A DNA stretch of 64,000 nucleotides from Chelonoidis abingdonii (lineage: Eukaryota > Chordata > Testudines > Testudinidae): contig NC_133771.1 in the NCBI RefSeq assembly GCF_003597395.2, forward strand, positions 54,725,475 through 54,789,474. The letters are read 5' to 3'. Below the pieces are notes generated by a model. It was given only the letters and a program-made list of their open reading frames with translations. It searched no databases and had not been told where the DNA came from. This document shows positions 33,592-46,690 of the stretch, one piece after another. The position numbers and the translations under genes are program-made. Numbering within the stretch: the first letter of the stretch is position 1; every line of letters starts with the position of its first letter.

Positions 33592-35197
33592 TAGTGTGAC
33601 CATAATTCTCTCTGCTGAATATGGGACACTTGTAAAATTATTCATATTCAAGCAAGTTCAACAGCAATCAATCTGAACTATGAAGTACAAATGTTCAAAT
33701 TAACATCAAGTTGACTGAGCCCCTATGAGAAAGAAATACTGTGTAGTTGGATCCTTTTTTATTTACCTTCTTATCTTTAGGCTGTAGGGTTCTTTGCCCT
33801 CCATGCCTCGCTGGACCCCAGGAATGGCCCCATCTCTACTGGTACCTGACACTGTATCTTCCCAAGGCAAAACGTGAGGGGCACGCAGAGTCACATGCCC
33901 CCATCCTGATTTCTGCCAGGGTTCACACCAGAATGTGGCCAGCCTTTTGGCACTGTGCGGGAGGGAAAGGGTGGGAGCTGCTTTCAGATGCAGGGAAGGA
34001 GGAGTGGGATAAGTGATGACCTGGCCCATGTCTTTGGAAAGCTCCTCTCTTCTTCTCCCTCCTCCCCCAATTCTATGACTGGAAGCAGCTTGTCCCTTCC
34101 TACCTGAAAGGCAGCTAACACCTCCAGGCTGCTGCTAGCCACTGACATAACCCAGCCACCTCCTGTCCCTCTGGCTACAGCATGGGCAGAAAGCCCTAAG
34201 GATGCATTATGCACCAAGACACAGGGAACGTGACTGCAGGGGCTTCAGAGAACCCAGCCAGAGAGGTGGATCAGTAGGATAGAGTACCTAGGGGATGGAG
34301 AAGCCCCACACTCCCTGGGGGCAGGACCCAGGATGAGTGTGCAGGGGGAAAAGGGGCAGGTGAACAGGGTGCTAAATCCCTGGCCCAAGGCTGTTGTGGA
34401 GTGTGCAGGTTTGGGATGTGAACAGGCTGGAAATCACATTCCCCCCACCACTACAGAGTTTAGCTGAGGGGCAGAGAGGCTTCTCCGTGCAGCACTTTGG
34501 CACAGGCAGGACTTAGCTCCTGCTGGCCACCATCCCGGGCTCGAGGGTGTTGGGCTTTCCCGGGGCACCAGACCAGCCAGAGGGGGGAAGGAAGGAGTCT
34601 GCCAGCCAGGCTGCTGGTGAGCTTAGTGCTCCAGCCAGGGGCTGATTCTCCATACAGCACTGGGAGCAGGACATGCCCAGCCAATGGGGACATGGAGGAG
34701 CAGTGGGGTTGGGGCTGGGGTGGGGGCAAAGTGGCAAAGCAGGGAGAGGACAGTGAGAGGGGGAGAATGTAAAGGGCTGATGAGTGGGCAGCAGAGGCAA
34801 CAAGTAACTTCCCCACACTCACCAGCCACCACCAGCTCACAGCGCACTGCCAGTGCCATCAGGAAATGGGACGGGGGCAAGGCCCTGCTGGCTGAGAGCT
34901 GGCACACAGTGGGAGCTGTGCAGATGGACCACCAGGGGGAGAAGCCAGCCCCATGCGCTGCATCTTCATCCCACCACCAACCTTGCACACTCACCCTCAT
35001 TGTTGGCAATTGGACACCTCTGCTCACCACTGGTGGGAGGGCTGCTGGCAAGCAGGGATCCAGCCAGCATCAGGACCTTCCAGTATTGATGGGAAAGAGA
35101 CAGACAATTTGCCCGTTTTTAAGAAAAAAGTTGGGATACCTGAAGGAGGCTTAAGAATAGGACTATACCTTTAAAAATGGGATGTCTGGTCACCCTA
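33592..35197. mobile_element. Non-autonomous hAT element, 1.6 kb, GC-rich
   Basis: The ends are TAGTGTGACC and the reverse complement of TAGGGTGACC (9 of 10 match). The flanks ATTCTAGA (33584-33591) and ATTCTAAA (35198-35205) form an 8-bp duplication with one change. The interior is much richer in GC than its surroundings, especially 34450-35050, and yields many overlapping open frames on both strands, none resembling a transposase. It is probably mobilised in trans by a hAT enzyme. Confidence 0.8.
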
Positions 35198-35205
35198 ATT
35201 CTAAA

Positions 35206-36659
35206 TAAAGATAGCATAAACCTTTTTAACATAATTTTTGCAAAATATCTGCTTGTTTTAATGCTGTAGACTCTCAACAGTTACTGCGGTCCTCCAATCA
35301 TGGTTTAAAGACTTAAAAGTGCAGAGAAGCCACCATTTACACTAGTTTAAACCTGCAAATGACCCATGCCTCATGCTCCAGAGGAACACAAAACTCTCCC
35401 AATGTCACTTCCAATATGACCTGGGGAAAAATTCCTTCCTGGTCTCAAATATCAGTTACACTCTGAGCAATATGGGCAAGACCCACCAACCAGACACCTG
35501 GGAAAGAATTCTCTTTAGTAACTCAGAGCCCTCCCCACCCTTCCTGGAGTGAAATTGTGAGTGATATGCTAATTAAAGTATAATACTAGAAAGATGGTAA
35601 GGGTACATTGTAAATAAGGCCAGAAGTTTTGCTTGCCAAAGACAATTGATGAAAGCCCTATTCGATTAAAATATATCAAAATTATATTTGGGTTCCAGAA
35701 AAGAAAAGGAATGACATTTTTGTATGCTGAAATATTTCAAAAGACAGCCTGGCTTATAGAAAAGCTGATGAATATTCTTAACAACTCACTAGGGAAAAAA
35801 AAGTAGTTTTTAAATATAGAATCAAAATCAGATGTTCCAATAACTAAGTTTTCTAGTCAGCCTTTCAATCTGAAAGGTGGTTTTGAAAGAGGAAGAGTCA
35901 CAGCTTTGGCTGTTAGAAATATTTAATGCAATAAATATTTAATGCAAAATATTTAATGCAAGTCAGGAACAAGATAAAATAAATACTATATAACTTTATA
36001 AATTTAGAACCAGTCCAGTGGATTACTCTGATGGACTGCAGGCGGCCTGCGGGCCACAGGTTGTCCACCACTGCTGTAAAGGACCATGGTGTGCATGAGA
36101 ATGAGATTGTTAATCTTTGTTTTTTCTCTTTCATACATAGGAGCTGGATCGAGAGGTGCTGGGGGTGCTATCACACCCCCTGGTTTGAAGTGGTTTCCAC
36201 CATATACGGGGTTTACAGTTTGGTTCAATGACTCTCAGCAGCCCCACTATACAAATTGTTCCAGCACCCTCTGCATTCATAGAATCTGAATCCCTTACAG
36301 GAAAAGAAGCAGGATCACACCCTACAAAGAGCCCTCCACAAGATCCCAGCAAGAAGTGTGATAGTACTGCAAATATAGCTGCCAGTACTTACCACTCCCC
36401 AGTTATTCTCCTTCCCTTGGATGAGCAGAAACAGATCTGTTTCTTTTTAGAAAATAATTGTGGCTCTTTTAAAAAAGGGATATTTCAAATGACTTGAAGA
36501 TGCCATCTGAGACATTGCTATAATGCTTAAATTGTTCCTACTTATATTCTGTATTATCTTAGTTGTATATTGTGCTCACAATTGTGTGTAGGTATGTAAA
36601 ATATTGTCCTTGAATAGAATCCACTGTTTAAAAGTTTCACATAAATCCCTATTACTGCA
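35206..36659. other. No gene; MITE fragments
   Basis: 36030-36085 on the minus strand reads 'gtggtggacaacctgtggcc', the end of a common turtle hAT MITE. 36130-36285 contains 'ggtgctgggggtgctatcac' and 'aattgttccagcaccctctg', a second MITE-like piece. The rest has no recognisable feature. Confidence 0.4.
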
Positions 36660-36825
36660 ATGCAGCAGAGAATTGTGCAGACGCACTCCTGTGTCTGACG
36701 AAGTGGGTATTCACCCACGAAAGCTCACGCTCCAAAACATCTGTTAGTCTATAAGGTGCCACAGGATTCTCTGCTGCTTTCACAGATCCAGACTAACACG
36801 GCTACCCCTCTGATACTATTACTAC
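36660..36825 (+). mobile_element. Solitary Penelope-like 3' tail
   Basis: It carries 'ttcacccacgaaagctcacg' and 'ctgttagtctataaggtgcc' as in the tail of the element at 9529-11694. It continues further, to 'agactaacacggctacccct'. No ORF is attached, so it is a heavily 5'-truncated or tail-only insertion. Confidence 0.75.
36695..36732 (+). ncRNA. Hammerhead-ribozyme-like motif
   Basis: The order is CTGACGA (36695-36701), one extra A, a 6-bp hairpin GTGGGT-ATTC-ACCCAC (36703-36718), GAAA (36719-36722), and a short hairpin AGC-TCAC-GCT, with C at 36732 as the would-be cleavage base. This matches the CUGANGA / stem II / GAAA / stem III / UH order of a type I hammerhead. Deviations are the extra A before stem II and a weak or absent stem I. 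Penelope-like elements are known to carry hammerhead motifs. Activity is unproven. Confidence 0.5.
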
Positions 36826-37554
36826 AATGGGTAATGGAGATCCTTTGTTCTGACCATATGCTTTTCATTCTGGATCATCACAGTGACTAGAGTAGAGCAG
36901 AGCAGCGAAAACATTTGCAATGAATTTACTCTCCCATTTTGCTCATGAATTGTCCGGAGATAAATTGTGATTTTCTCAGTGTTAAGCACAGAATCATTTC
37001 AGCCAGCAATATCTAGTCTGTAGCTCATCCATGAGTCATTTATTTTGTATATCTGGTATCCACAATTTGAAATTGGTGCTGTTTTGAGTGAACACACAGA
37101 TCATGTTATGTTTCATTTTTACTATCTAAATGAGTTACACACTTAGAATTAGGTTCCCTATGTGAATATTCAGGATTACTTGTATCAGATTCACTTTCTG
37201 CAAAATACTCTGTAGCGTCCATTTTATACTCACTGTGAAGATTCCAGCTAATTACATTGTTTGCTAGGCTGTCCATCAAAGCAAGCCTGTAAATATTTTT
37301 TTGAACTTTTTAAACCAATTTTTCCAGCAGCAGCATTCACCAGCCACATAATGAAGATTGCAGTTCTAGGTGGCCATGTTTCATTTTCATTTGTCGTTGG
37401 GTTGTTTTTTTTTTTGGTCTGTGAACCACAGGCATGACTTGCCTAAACATGGGAACAATCTACTTCAGGTAAAGTTGTAGTGTCCTGGCTCTGCATAAAG
37501 ACCTGAGTCCGTGCTTTACTTACTACTGTAGGTATAGAATCCTTATAACGCTTT
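36826..37554. other. No feature seen
   Basis: No coding frame, RNA gene or repeat boundary was recognised. Confidence 0.35.
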
Positions 37555-37790
37555 TAGCAAATGAGGGAGTCTGCTGGTTGGGGAACTAGCTCAAGATATG
37601 GAAGACCTAGGTTCAGTTCCCTACTGCACTGATTTCCCCTGTGACCATGGGCAAATCTCTTACACTATTTGTGGCCGAATTCCCCATTTCTAAAAATGGG
37701 ATAATAGCACAGGGGCATTGTGAGGACAAATACATCATTGACTGTCAGATGGTATGGTAATATAAGCATCCCAGGTAGACAGATGTAGTA
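37555..37790 (+). mobile_element. MIR-type tRNA-derived SINE
   Basis: An A-box-like TAGCTCAAGA (about 37588) and a B box GGTTCAGTTCC (37610-37620) form a tRNA-type internal RNA polymerase III promoter. The MIR core text follows: 'gtgaccatgggcaaatctct', 'ccccatttctaaaaatggga', 'cattgtgaggacaaatacat'. It is diverged and no longer expected to be active. Confidence 0.75.
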
Positions 37791-40700
37791 TATCTGAACT
37801 TTAACCTGGAATTGCCTGTAAGTAATGCTAACTATTTGTATACAATCTTACCAATATTATATGGTATAACTGTAGACAAACTTTTCATATTAATCACTGT
37901 TAAATAGATACCATTTCTTCAGTCCAATATTATCTTTTACATTACCCTAACTACAGTTGGTGCATTGAAACTAGGGCAGAGACTGGCAAAGTTACTTAGA
38001 AAGAGAGATGGATGATCCAGATGATAGTTCTAATGAATTAGCAATAATCTCAGAGAACAGTGAAGTATTAACAATACTGGACAAATGGGCTTAATTAGTA
38101 GACAGTTTTTTCAAAAGGTATGAAGGGAGTGGAACACAGCATATTTGCAGCCAGCACAAATTCAGTGAAATTGACAAGGGAGAACATTTGAACTTCACAC
38201 ACTAAATTGTAGCTATGCAGTCTTCAGTATTCCTGGAGGGTGGTAAATAGCACTTTTGCCTTTGTTGGGGTGGTGGGAGGATGAGAAAACATCCTACATT
38301 CTTTGCAAGTGCAGCAAGTTCAGTGTTTTTGAAAACCTGAGAAGCTAAGGTCCAAAATCTTATCCATTGCAATGAAAGTGCTTCAGGGCTAGTTTTCCTG
38401 CTATAATAATTCGAGAAACAGAACACATCACTTTAAATTCTCTTTTCTAAAAGGCATGTTTTACAGCAGTAACATATTTGATGAGAGCTAGCCCATTTAA
38501 CCGTGTTATCACTAGAAATATGTTTTTTTCAAGGTGATAGGTACAGGAATTACATAATATAAGTGACACTATAAGTCAGGGAATGTAAATAGGATGTAAC
38601 AGAGTTAATGTATATCTGAACATGCTATTGTATTTTTTTTATCAACTGAATAATCAAATGTTCATAAGACTATATTCACTAGTGGTTAATTTTTTGGGGT
38701 GTGATTTATACTCACTTAGCAAATGAGATATGTTGGCTCCTAAGTAAACCACATGACCTGTAACAGTCAATTTAATAACCATTCATAAATTGTATATGTT
38801 GACACAAGCAAAATTTGATCAAACTAGCTCCCAAAATAAAAAATACAAATTGCAAGTATTTCCAAGAGCTGTTTGGGAACTGGAATTTCAATTGTGCTGT
38901 AAATTTCATGATTTTGAAACTTCCTGCAAAGTGAAACTTTTTGATTTTATTGAAAAGAAAATATTTTGAATTACCTAAAAAATTTTTTTTTATTTTGATT
39001 CTTTCTATATTATGGAAAAAAATAAAGTAAATTTCAGAACAGTCATTTAGAAACAAATTCAAAAAGTTCTATTTCAAAAATGTTGAAAAAAATGTTTCAA
39101 AATTACTAAAATATGTCATTTTTTCTAAACAAAATTCCACCAAAATAAACTCACTCCCACAAAGTTTCAGTTTCGATTAAATGGCATTTTGTAATGGAAA
39201 AAGTTCCATTTGAAAAATTTCGACCAGTTCTAAAATAGATTATACTTTTATTGAAACAGAAATGTAGGCATAGACCTGGATAAGCTAATCACTTACTCAT
39301 GAATCTAATAACTAGCTTTGAAGGTTTAAGAAAATAAAACTAATCAAATAAAAGGAACATAGTTTCTACCAGCTAAAATCTTGCGGGGAATTTGCAGAAA
39401 TTAAGAAACTATATTGTTACACTGAAAACACAAGCAGCATCAAGGATTAAGTAACTTCTGATTATAGTAAGGTGATTCTGAAATATATATTCCAAAAAGC
39501 AAACAAGTATAAAGCCCTATTATACTACATAAAAATGAAACACTTGAAGCAGCCTAATAAATAACTTTCTTCCTGTGTAAATTTTTTTTTGTTTTCCCAT
39601 TACGTATAAAACAAAAAAAACTTAAGCCAATGACTCTAGAGACACAATTAACTGTATTTACAATTAAACCAAATACCCAGAGAACTTAACAGAACAGGAT
39701 CAGAGAAAGATTTCCCCCATTGATATGAAAACTACTGGTCAGAAAGTATTGTGATTATGCATTTAAACTGTATAATAGGGACCATTGTCCACGTTTCTGG
39801 GACTACAAAAACATTGTTTTGGAACTTTTTAGCCCTCTCTCTAACCAAGGTGTGGTCCTGGGAACAGAATTGTGTCAGAGCTCTTTGACGCTGCATCTTC
39901 TCTGAGATGATATGAAGACCTATATCCTATATGGGCAGATCTGATAATAACCAGGAAATTAAGATATTTACAAGTATGTTAAAAGATTTTGAGTTCATAT
40001 CAAAATCAGGAGAAGCATAGGTACATGTTAACCAAAGCCTATGCAATAGTTCATAAATTTTAATCTATTAGGAAAAATGAAGGACTGGAATGGTATTTGT
40101 GAAAATAACATATGGATGAGTATGTTAGAGTATCAAAACCTGGGCTGTATTTCATGCTTATATTTGAAATGAGGTTAGGCATGTTTGTACACATCTCAGA
40201 CTGGTGAATCAGTAGGTTTCCTTGAGAAAACAGAACATCTGAGTATGATGCATGGGGAAACAAGGATTAGTATAGGATAATTTGCCCCAGTTGCTTATTA
40301 TTACCATGATTGCTCTTCACCCAAGGAGCAGCGACAACTGCAGGGTAATTATCTAAGTGAAAGAAAGTATCAGGAATCTTTAAATCTGGATTTAAGAATA
40401 CAGTTCTGAGATTTAAAGGGAAAGGATTATAAATGAATCTGTATGTTCATATTCTGCCATAAGAGCCACAAACAACTCCTCAGAAAAAAGTGATATTCCT
40501 TTTCCCCAGGATCATAAAAGTATCATAGGAACAATAATAATAAATAATTGCACAATTGACATCTGATTCCACATAAAATAGAACAGATGAATTTAATAAA
40601 AGACAACTTCACTGAAAAACTTCAGCATTAAAAGTAAAATATTCAATATTTCTAAAAAGTTTGTTTAGATACAGGAGTCATTGTTGAAATATATTAGTTA

Positions 40701-41589
40701 TTTTCTTCTATAGTATGAATTTCACATAACTCACTGGCTCCTACAAAAATTGACATGAGATATATTTTACTTTTATCTGCATTTAGGGCCAAAGTTTTAA
40801 AAGAGAATTCCACTATTGGAAACCCAATTTTGCATTTTGACTAATTATTGGTGCTAAACTGCAAGCACACTTCACACCCCTATCCCCAGTATAATGTTAG
40901 CATATAGCTAGATGTTAATCACCTGAATTCACCTGGTGCAGTCTAATAGTGTGTATAAATGCCAGTAGTTCATTGAAAATTTTTGCTATTTAATTGTAGG
41001 TATTTTTAAAAATTGGGGCTTCAGAAAATAAATTTAAATGACAAATATCCCAGCTTTCCTGCACTGGAAAGCAGATACATTCAATGATATAACAGATCTT
41101 TTTTTTCCTCTTTTCTAGTTTGTGATTCCTCTGATTATAGCTAAAGGAGACAGAGATATAAGTATAAATATCATCCTATATATAGCTTAGTTCTCTTACA
41201 ACACCAACAGGATAGTTTATTTATTTAAACACTACCATACACTGTGAAAACATCAACAGTCTTGTCTGCTCAAATGATCTCTAATGACCTCACCAATGTA
41301 AGGGTACTTCCAGAACACAGTAGTGGAATGTCACCATTGTAGTGTTTTTCGTTTCCCCTCAACTGGCAAACACTTTCAAAGGTCATGATTTTTTTTAAAG
41401 GAAGATTCACAAAACAAACAGGATAAATGTACTTTTTTGGCATTTATGGGATATTATGTTTTTCTTGTTTCTGTTGTCCCAGGAGGAAACAGAAGGGAGG
41501 AAAGACAAGATGCAAGGTCAATGGTTTAATTAGTCTTCATCTCTATAAATTAAACTCATGTGGGAACTAACTGGCAATAATTCCTACCA
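37791..41589. other. AT-rich non-coding DNA
   Basis: Long AT-rich tract without a credible gene. 38870-39240 ('gaaaaatttcgaccagttct' near its end) resembles a widespread reptile repeat of T- and A-rich words. No inverted ends or target duplications were found. Confidence 0.4.
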
Positions 41590-44500
41590 GTGCAGGTCAG
41601 TATTTCTTCCTTAACCATTTCCATCCAGTGGAGATCTGCTCTCAGCCCCTGCCCAGCTAGAACCCCACTGCGCTCCCCTAGTAAGAGAGTTAAGAGGCTG
41701 GACCCTTGTTGTATGACGGTATGTCCCAGCCTTCACAACCTCCTCAGGTAAGGAGTTCCACAAATTGACTGTGCACTGTGTGAAGAACTGCCTTTTATTT
41801 GTTTTAAACCTCCTACCTATTACTTATGGTGACCTCTGGCTTGTATTATGGGATAATAAATAACTTGTCCTATCTACTTTCCTCATCACTCAGTTATTAT
41901 ACCTCTACATATCCCCTTTATTCTCTTTTCCCAAGTGAAGAGGCTAGCCTCTTAATCGTCCTCATAGGGACCCTCTCCAACCCTAATATTTAGTTGCCCT
42001 TTCTGACTTTTCTACGCTAAAGCTATTTTTGAGGTGACGAGACACATCTTACACAGTATTAAGATATGGGCACATGGATTAATAAGGGCAATAATATTCA
42101 TCAGTCGTCTCTATCCTTTTTAATGATCTAACTCCGTTTTGCTTTTGACTGCCTTGTGCACTGCAGGACATCTTCAGAGAACTCATATGACCCCAAGAAT
42201 CTTTTCCTGATCGGTGTAGCTAAATAGCCCCCATATTGTATTTAGGGGTTTTTTCCAGTGCATACTTTACATTTACCACATAAATTTCATTGCCATTTGT
42301 GCCAATCATCTAGTTGTGTGAGATCTTTTTGAGTTCTCACAACTGCTTTGGTCTTAACTATCGGAGTAGTTATCATCTGCAACTTTGCCGTCCTGTTTAC
42401 CCTTTACAAAATCTTATGATAATTGAATAGAATTGTTCCTAGGACTGACCTGGGAACACACTAGTTACCTCTCCATTCTGAGAATTACCATTACGATCCT
42501 TTGTTCCCTGTTTTAACTTTCAATCCATAAAAGGACCTTCCTTTATCATGACGCTTAATTACGTAAGAGCCTTTGGTGAGGGACCTTGTCAAAGGTTCGA
42601 ATCTAAGTACATATGTCACGGACCCCTTGTCCACATGTTGTTGACCCTCAAGAATCTAATGATTAGTAAGACAATTTCCTTACAGAACAGTGACTATCGC
42701 TCAACAGTTTTGTTTTATGTGCCTGACAATTATTCTTAACATTGTTTCGATATTTGCCTGGTACTGACGTTAGACTACCAGTCTGTAGCGGACCTCTAGG
42801 CCCTTTTAAATATTGGCGTACATAGCTAACTTCCAGCATTGGTACGAAGCCAATTTAAAGGACAGGTTACAAACCTTAGTAATAGTCCACACTCACTTTG
42901 AGTCTTCAGAACTCTTGGGTGAATGCCATCTGGACCCGGTGATTGTTAATGTTGAGTTTCAATTTCAAAACCTCCTCTAGTGACACTTCAATTCTGACTG
43001 TTCCTCAAGTGTCCTACAAAAGCCGCTCAGTTTGGGAATCCGTCTAACAACCTCAGCCATGAAGACTGAAGCAAAGAATCTTTAGTTTCTCCGCAAGACT
43101 TATCGTCTTTAAGCACTCCTTTTGTATCTGGATCATCAAGGACCCACTGGTGTTTAGCAGGCCTGCTTCTGATGTATTTAAGAAACTTTTTGTTACCACT
43201 TTGAGTTTTTGGCTAGCCATTCTTCAAACTCCTTGGCTTTCTATTATATCTTGCACTAAGCGGCATGTTTGTGCTCTTTCTATTTGCACTAGAGCAACTT
43301 CACTTTTAAAGGAAGTCTTCATCTCTCAACTGCTCTTTCATGGTTGTTAGCCACGGTGGCTTCTTTTAGTTTTTACTGTGTTTCTTAATTTGGGTATACA
43401 TTGAAGTTGGGCCTCTATTATGGTGTCTTTACAAAGGCCCATGCAACTTGCAGGATCCACTTTAGTCACTGTACCTAACTTTTGTTTAAGTATCCCTCAT
43501 TTTGTATAGTTCCTCTTTTGAAATTAAATGCCACAATGTTAGGCTGTTGAGGTTTTCCCTCACAGAGATGTTGAATGCTATGTATATGGTAACTATTCCA
43601 AGCAGTTGCTATAGTTATCTCATGGCATCCTGCGCTCCACTCAGGATTAAATCTAGAGTTGCTCTCCCTTGTGGGTTCCCCTACCAGCGCTCCATGAAGC
43701 AGTCATTTAAAGATGAGAAATTTTATCTCTGCATTTGTCCTGAAGTGAATCCCAGTCAATAGGGGAAATTGAATCCCCACTATATTGGGTCTTAATTTTG
43801 ATAGCCCTTAATTTCCCTTAGCATTTCATCATCACTATTACTCGTCCAGTCAGGTGGTCGATAATAGATCCCTAATTTTATTTTTAGAGCATGAAATTTT
43901 CTATCCATAGCGATTCTATGGACATGGGTGCTTAAGGTTTGCTTCATTTGAATCTACATTTCTTTCACATATAGCCACTCCTCCCCTGCATCACTGTTCT
44001 GCCTTCTGATATATTGTACCCGGAGATTGTGTCCCATTGATTGCTCTCAGTCCCCAGGTTTCTGGATGCCTGTTATATCAATACTCCTTTATCAAAGGCA
44101 CTCGGTTACACCTTTATTTAGACTTCTAGCATTGTGTACAAGCACTTTAAAACTTGTCCCTGTTTATTGTCTGCCCTTTTCTGATGGTCAGATTCTTTTA
44201 TGTGACTGTTATCACCTGAACTGGCCCTTATTTACTCTTCCATCCTCTGTTCCTGACTAGAACCTGGAGGTCTCTATCATCAGACTCTCCCCTAGGAGAA
44301 GTCTGTGTCCGATCACATGCTCTCTGCAGCAGTCAACTTTCCCATCTCCTAGTTTAAAAACTGCTCTACAACCTTTTAATGTTAGTGCCAGCAGTCGGTT
44401 CCACTTTGGTTAGGTGGAGCCATCTCTCCTATAGTGCGCCCCATCCCAAAAGTTTCCCCATTCCTAAAAACGTAAACCCTCCTCATACACATCGTCTATC

Positions 44501-45470
44501 CACACATTGAGACTCTGAAGCTCTGCCTGCCTACCTGGCCTTGTGCATGGAACTGGAGATTTCTGAGAATGCCACCATAGAGGTCATGGATTTCATCTCT
44601 TCCTAGCAGCCTAATTGGCTCCAGGACATCTCCTACCTTCCTACGTCATCTTACAGTACATGACCACCGGCTCCTCCCAGCACTACACATAAGTCTGTCT
44701 AGATCTCGAGAGATCCACAACCTTTGCACCAGGCAGGCAAGTCACATACGGTTTCCCGGTCATCACAAACCAGCTATCATGTTTTATGATCGAATCTCCA
44801 TTCTAACACTCTGGCTACAAGCTGGAGTTCCCTCCCCCGGAGAGGTAACTTCAGTGCGAGAGGCAATGCCAGCACTGTGTGGAAGGAGGGTCCCAACTAT
44901 GGGAAAGTTTCCCTCTGCTCCCATTGACTGCTCTGCTTCCCTGGGCCTTTCTTCCTCCTCAACAACGCAGAGGCTGTCTGAGTGGAGGTGGGACGATTCT
45001 ATAGTGTCCTGGAAAGCCTCATCAACATACATCTCTGCCTCCTTTAGCTCCTCCAGTTCTGCCACCCTGGCATCCAAAGTCCGTACATGGTCTCTGAGGG
45101 CCAGGAGCTCCTTGCACCGACTGCACACATACGCCATCTGCCCACAGGGCAGGTATTCATACATGCTACACTCAGTGCAATAAACTGGATAGTCCCTACT
45201 CTGCTGCTGGGCTTCTGCCTGCATTGTCTCCTAGTTAATGAAAGGGTGGTTTAAAGAAAGGGGTTTTGGAATATGGTTTGGATTATAGGTTTTAAGGGGA
45301 CTACAGAGGAGCAGGTAGGACTGACAAGGGACCCCCTCTCCCTTTCCACTCCCCTTCCAAACTGCCTTGCAAAACTCCCTGTTAGCAGACCCTGTTCGCA
45401 GACAGTTAATTCTGGCTCAGATCCACAAAGGGACGTAAGGATTGTGACACTGAGCACTGCAGTACATACC
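41590..45470 (-). mobile_element. CR1 retrotransposon, nearly full length, minus strand
   Basis: Read on the minus strand: a 5' region (about 45470-45225), ORF1 (45224-44784), then a long decayed ORF2. ORF2 includes a FDKVPHQRLLRN-like RT segment at about 42610-42550, and it runs on to near 41590. Scattered single-base indels break every frame in ORF2. This is the only CR1 here that keeps the 5' part. It belongs to a different and apparently older lineage than the copy at 21-23 kb. Confidence 0.75.
44784..45224 (-). pseudogene. CR1 ORF1 protein, probably C-terminally truncated
   Basis: This is the RNA-binding/chaperone-type protein encoded upstream of CR1 ORF2. The 146-residue frame starts MQAEAQQQSRDYPVYCTECS. 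It shows a Cys-rich N-terminus (CTECSMYEYLPCGQM, then CSRCKEL), then a predicted coiled coil (LRDHVRTLDARVAELEELKE), then an acidic stretch. It ends in a degraded tail (SQSVRMEIRS) where CR1 ORF1 normally continues, so a frameshift probably cut it. The ATG at 45224 is supported by the conserved MQAEAQQQS-like start that I remember from turtle CR1. Confidence 0.65.
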
Positions 45471-45761
45471 TTTTGATGCCTGCAAAATCACTAGAACAAC
45501 TATGCGTTGACTGAGTTAGATGCTTACAGTGAATGGAGAGACATAGGTGGCAAAGAATGGGATCCATAAAAGCCAGCATGCTACCTGAGGAGCTTCCTAT
45601 GCTAGCGAAAGGCAGATGCTGACAAAAAGGATATTTCCCAAACCCTGCCTCACTCAGAGTTAGGTGCCTAAGTGCTGGCTGCACAGAGTGGCCCCTACCT
45701 CTACTCATCCACATCCAGGAACTTCTTTTCTGGAGTAAGGCAGTTTAGGGTTTCTTGCAAG
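45471..45761. other. No gene seen
   Basis: Short interval between the CR1 5' end and the next LTR-like repeat. The minus-strand open frame (45406-45714) has no recognisable domain. Confidence 0.35.
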
Positions 45762-46085
45762 TGTAACCCTTCTGCCAGGTGAAGCCAGCAGCAACAAGGG
45801 CCGGGTTCAATAACTAGGAGTTCCTTTCCATCGATACAACACAGAACCTGCTCAAGCCCCCACCCAGTAACCTGGGAAATTTACACACCAGTCCTGGGAA
45901 CCTCTGAGAGGCAGTACTTCCCCACTTGCAAGCACAGAGTCTGAGTGTAGAAAAGAGACTTTTAATAAAAAGAAGGGAAGTAACTCAGTGTTAATTTGGG
46001 AAAAACCACCAACAGGGTTCATAAACATAAACCACGAGTAAAAGACCCACTCCCAAGTAGGTTGGGCACTGTCCTTTTCCCCTCA

Positions 46086-46266
46086 GCACTGGAATGGGTT
46101 ACCTAAGGAGGTAGTGGAATCTCCTTCCTTAGAGGTTTTTAAGGTCAGAATTGACAAAGCCCTGGCTAGGATCATTTAGTTGGGAATCGGTCCTACTTTG
46201 AGCAGGGGGTTGAACTAGATAAACTCCTGAGGTCCCTTCCAACCCTGATATTTGATTCTATGATTC
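46086..46266 (+). mobile_element. CR1 3' end inserted in an LTR
   Basis: It runs from 'agcactggaatgggttacct' to 'gatatttgattctatgatt', the CR1 terminus. The last RT codons (HWNGLP-like) and the 3' UTR are present. It is nested within the LTR-like repeat. Confidence 0.85.
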
Positions 46267-46429
46267 AGGTTCTTAAGTTCAGCAACCCAAAAATTCCTTT
46301 CACGTATCTGATCCTTCTCTGCACCCTACTCACAGATGCTGTCCTTTGTCAGTGCAGAACCAGAGTTCAGAGGTGCATCTGAAGAGTTCACCTCCCCCGC
46401 TGGGTGAGGTAAAGAGGTATCTTACTCGC

Positions 46430-46690
46430 TCTGCTGCTTGGGCACTTGCTCACCACTCCTCTCTGCCAGCCACCCTGCTGGCTGCTCACGCCAGCTGCCT
46501 GCTCTACTCCATCACCATGCCTCTCCACCAGTCGCCCTCCTGGCCTCTCATCGTGCCTCTCTGCCAGACAGCTGCTCACCACTCTTGCCACACCTCTCCA
46601 CCCGATTCCCTGGTGGCCGCTCATCGCACCTTTCCATCACACCAGCCACTCATTCACGAGCTGACTGTCAGTCGCTTTCTGCTGCCAGCT
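46430..46690. repeat. Degenerate C-rich tandem repeat
   Basis: Units beginning GCTCAYCRC and containing CCTCTCYRCCA recur at irregular spacing of about 30-60 bp. The pattern produces open frames on both strands and no recognisable protein. Confidence 0.5.

Noticed and set aside
34460..35154. Several overlapping open frames of 78-156 codons on both strands
   Set aside because: They lie in the GC-rich body of a hAT element where stops are rare by composition. None shows a domain, and frames on opposite strands compete equally.
37588..37620. A functional tRNA gene
   Set aside because: A and B boxes are present but no cloverleaf or anticodon arm follows. The downstream text is the MIR core.
42548..44260. 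Several short plus-strand frames
   Set aside because: Antisense to the decayed CR1 ORF2 on the minus strand.
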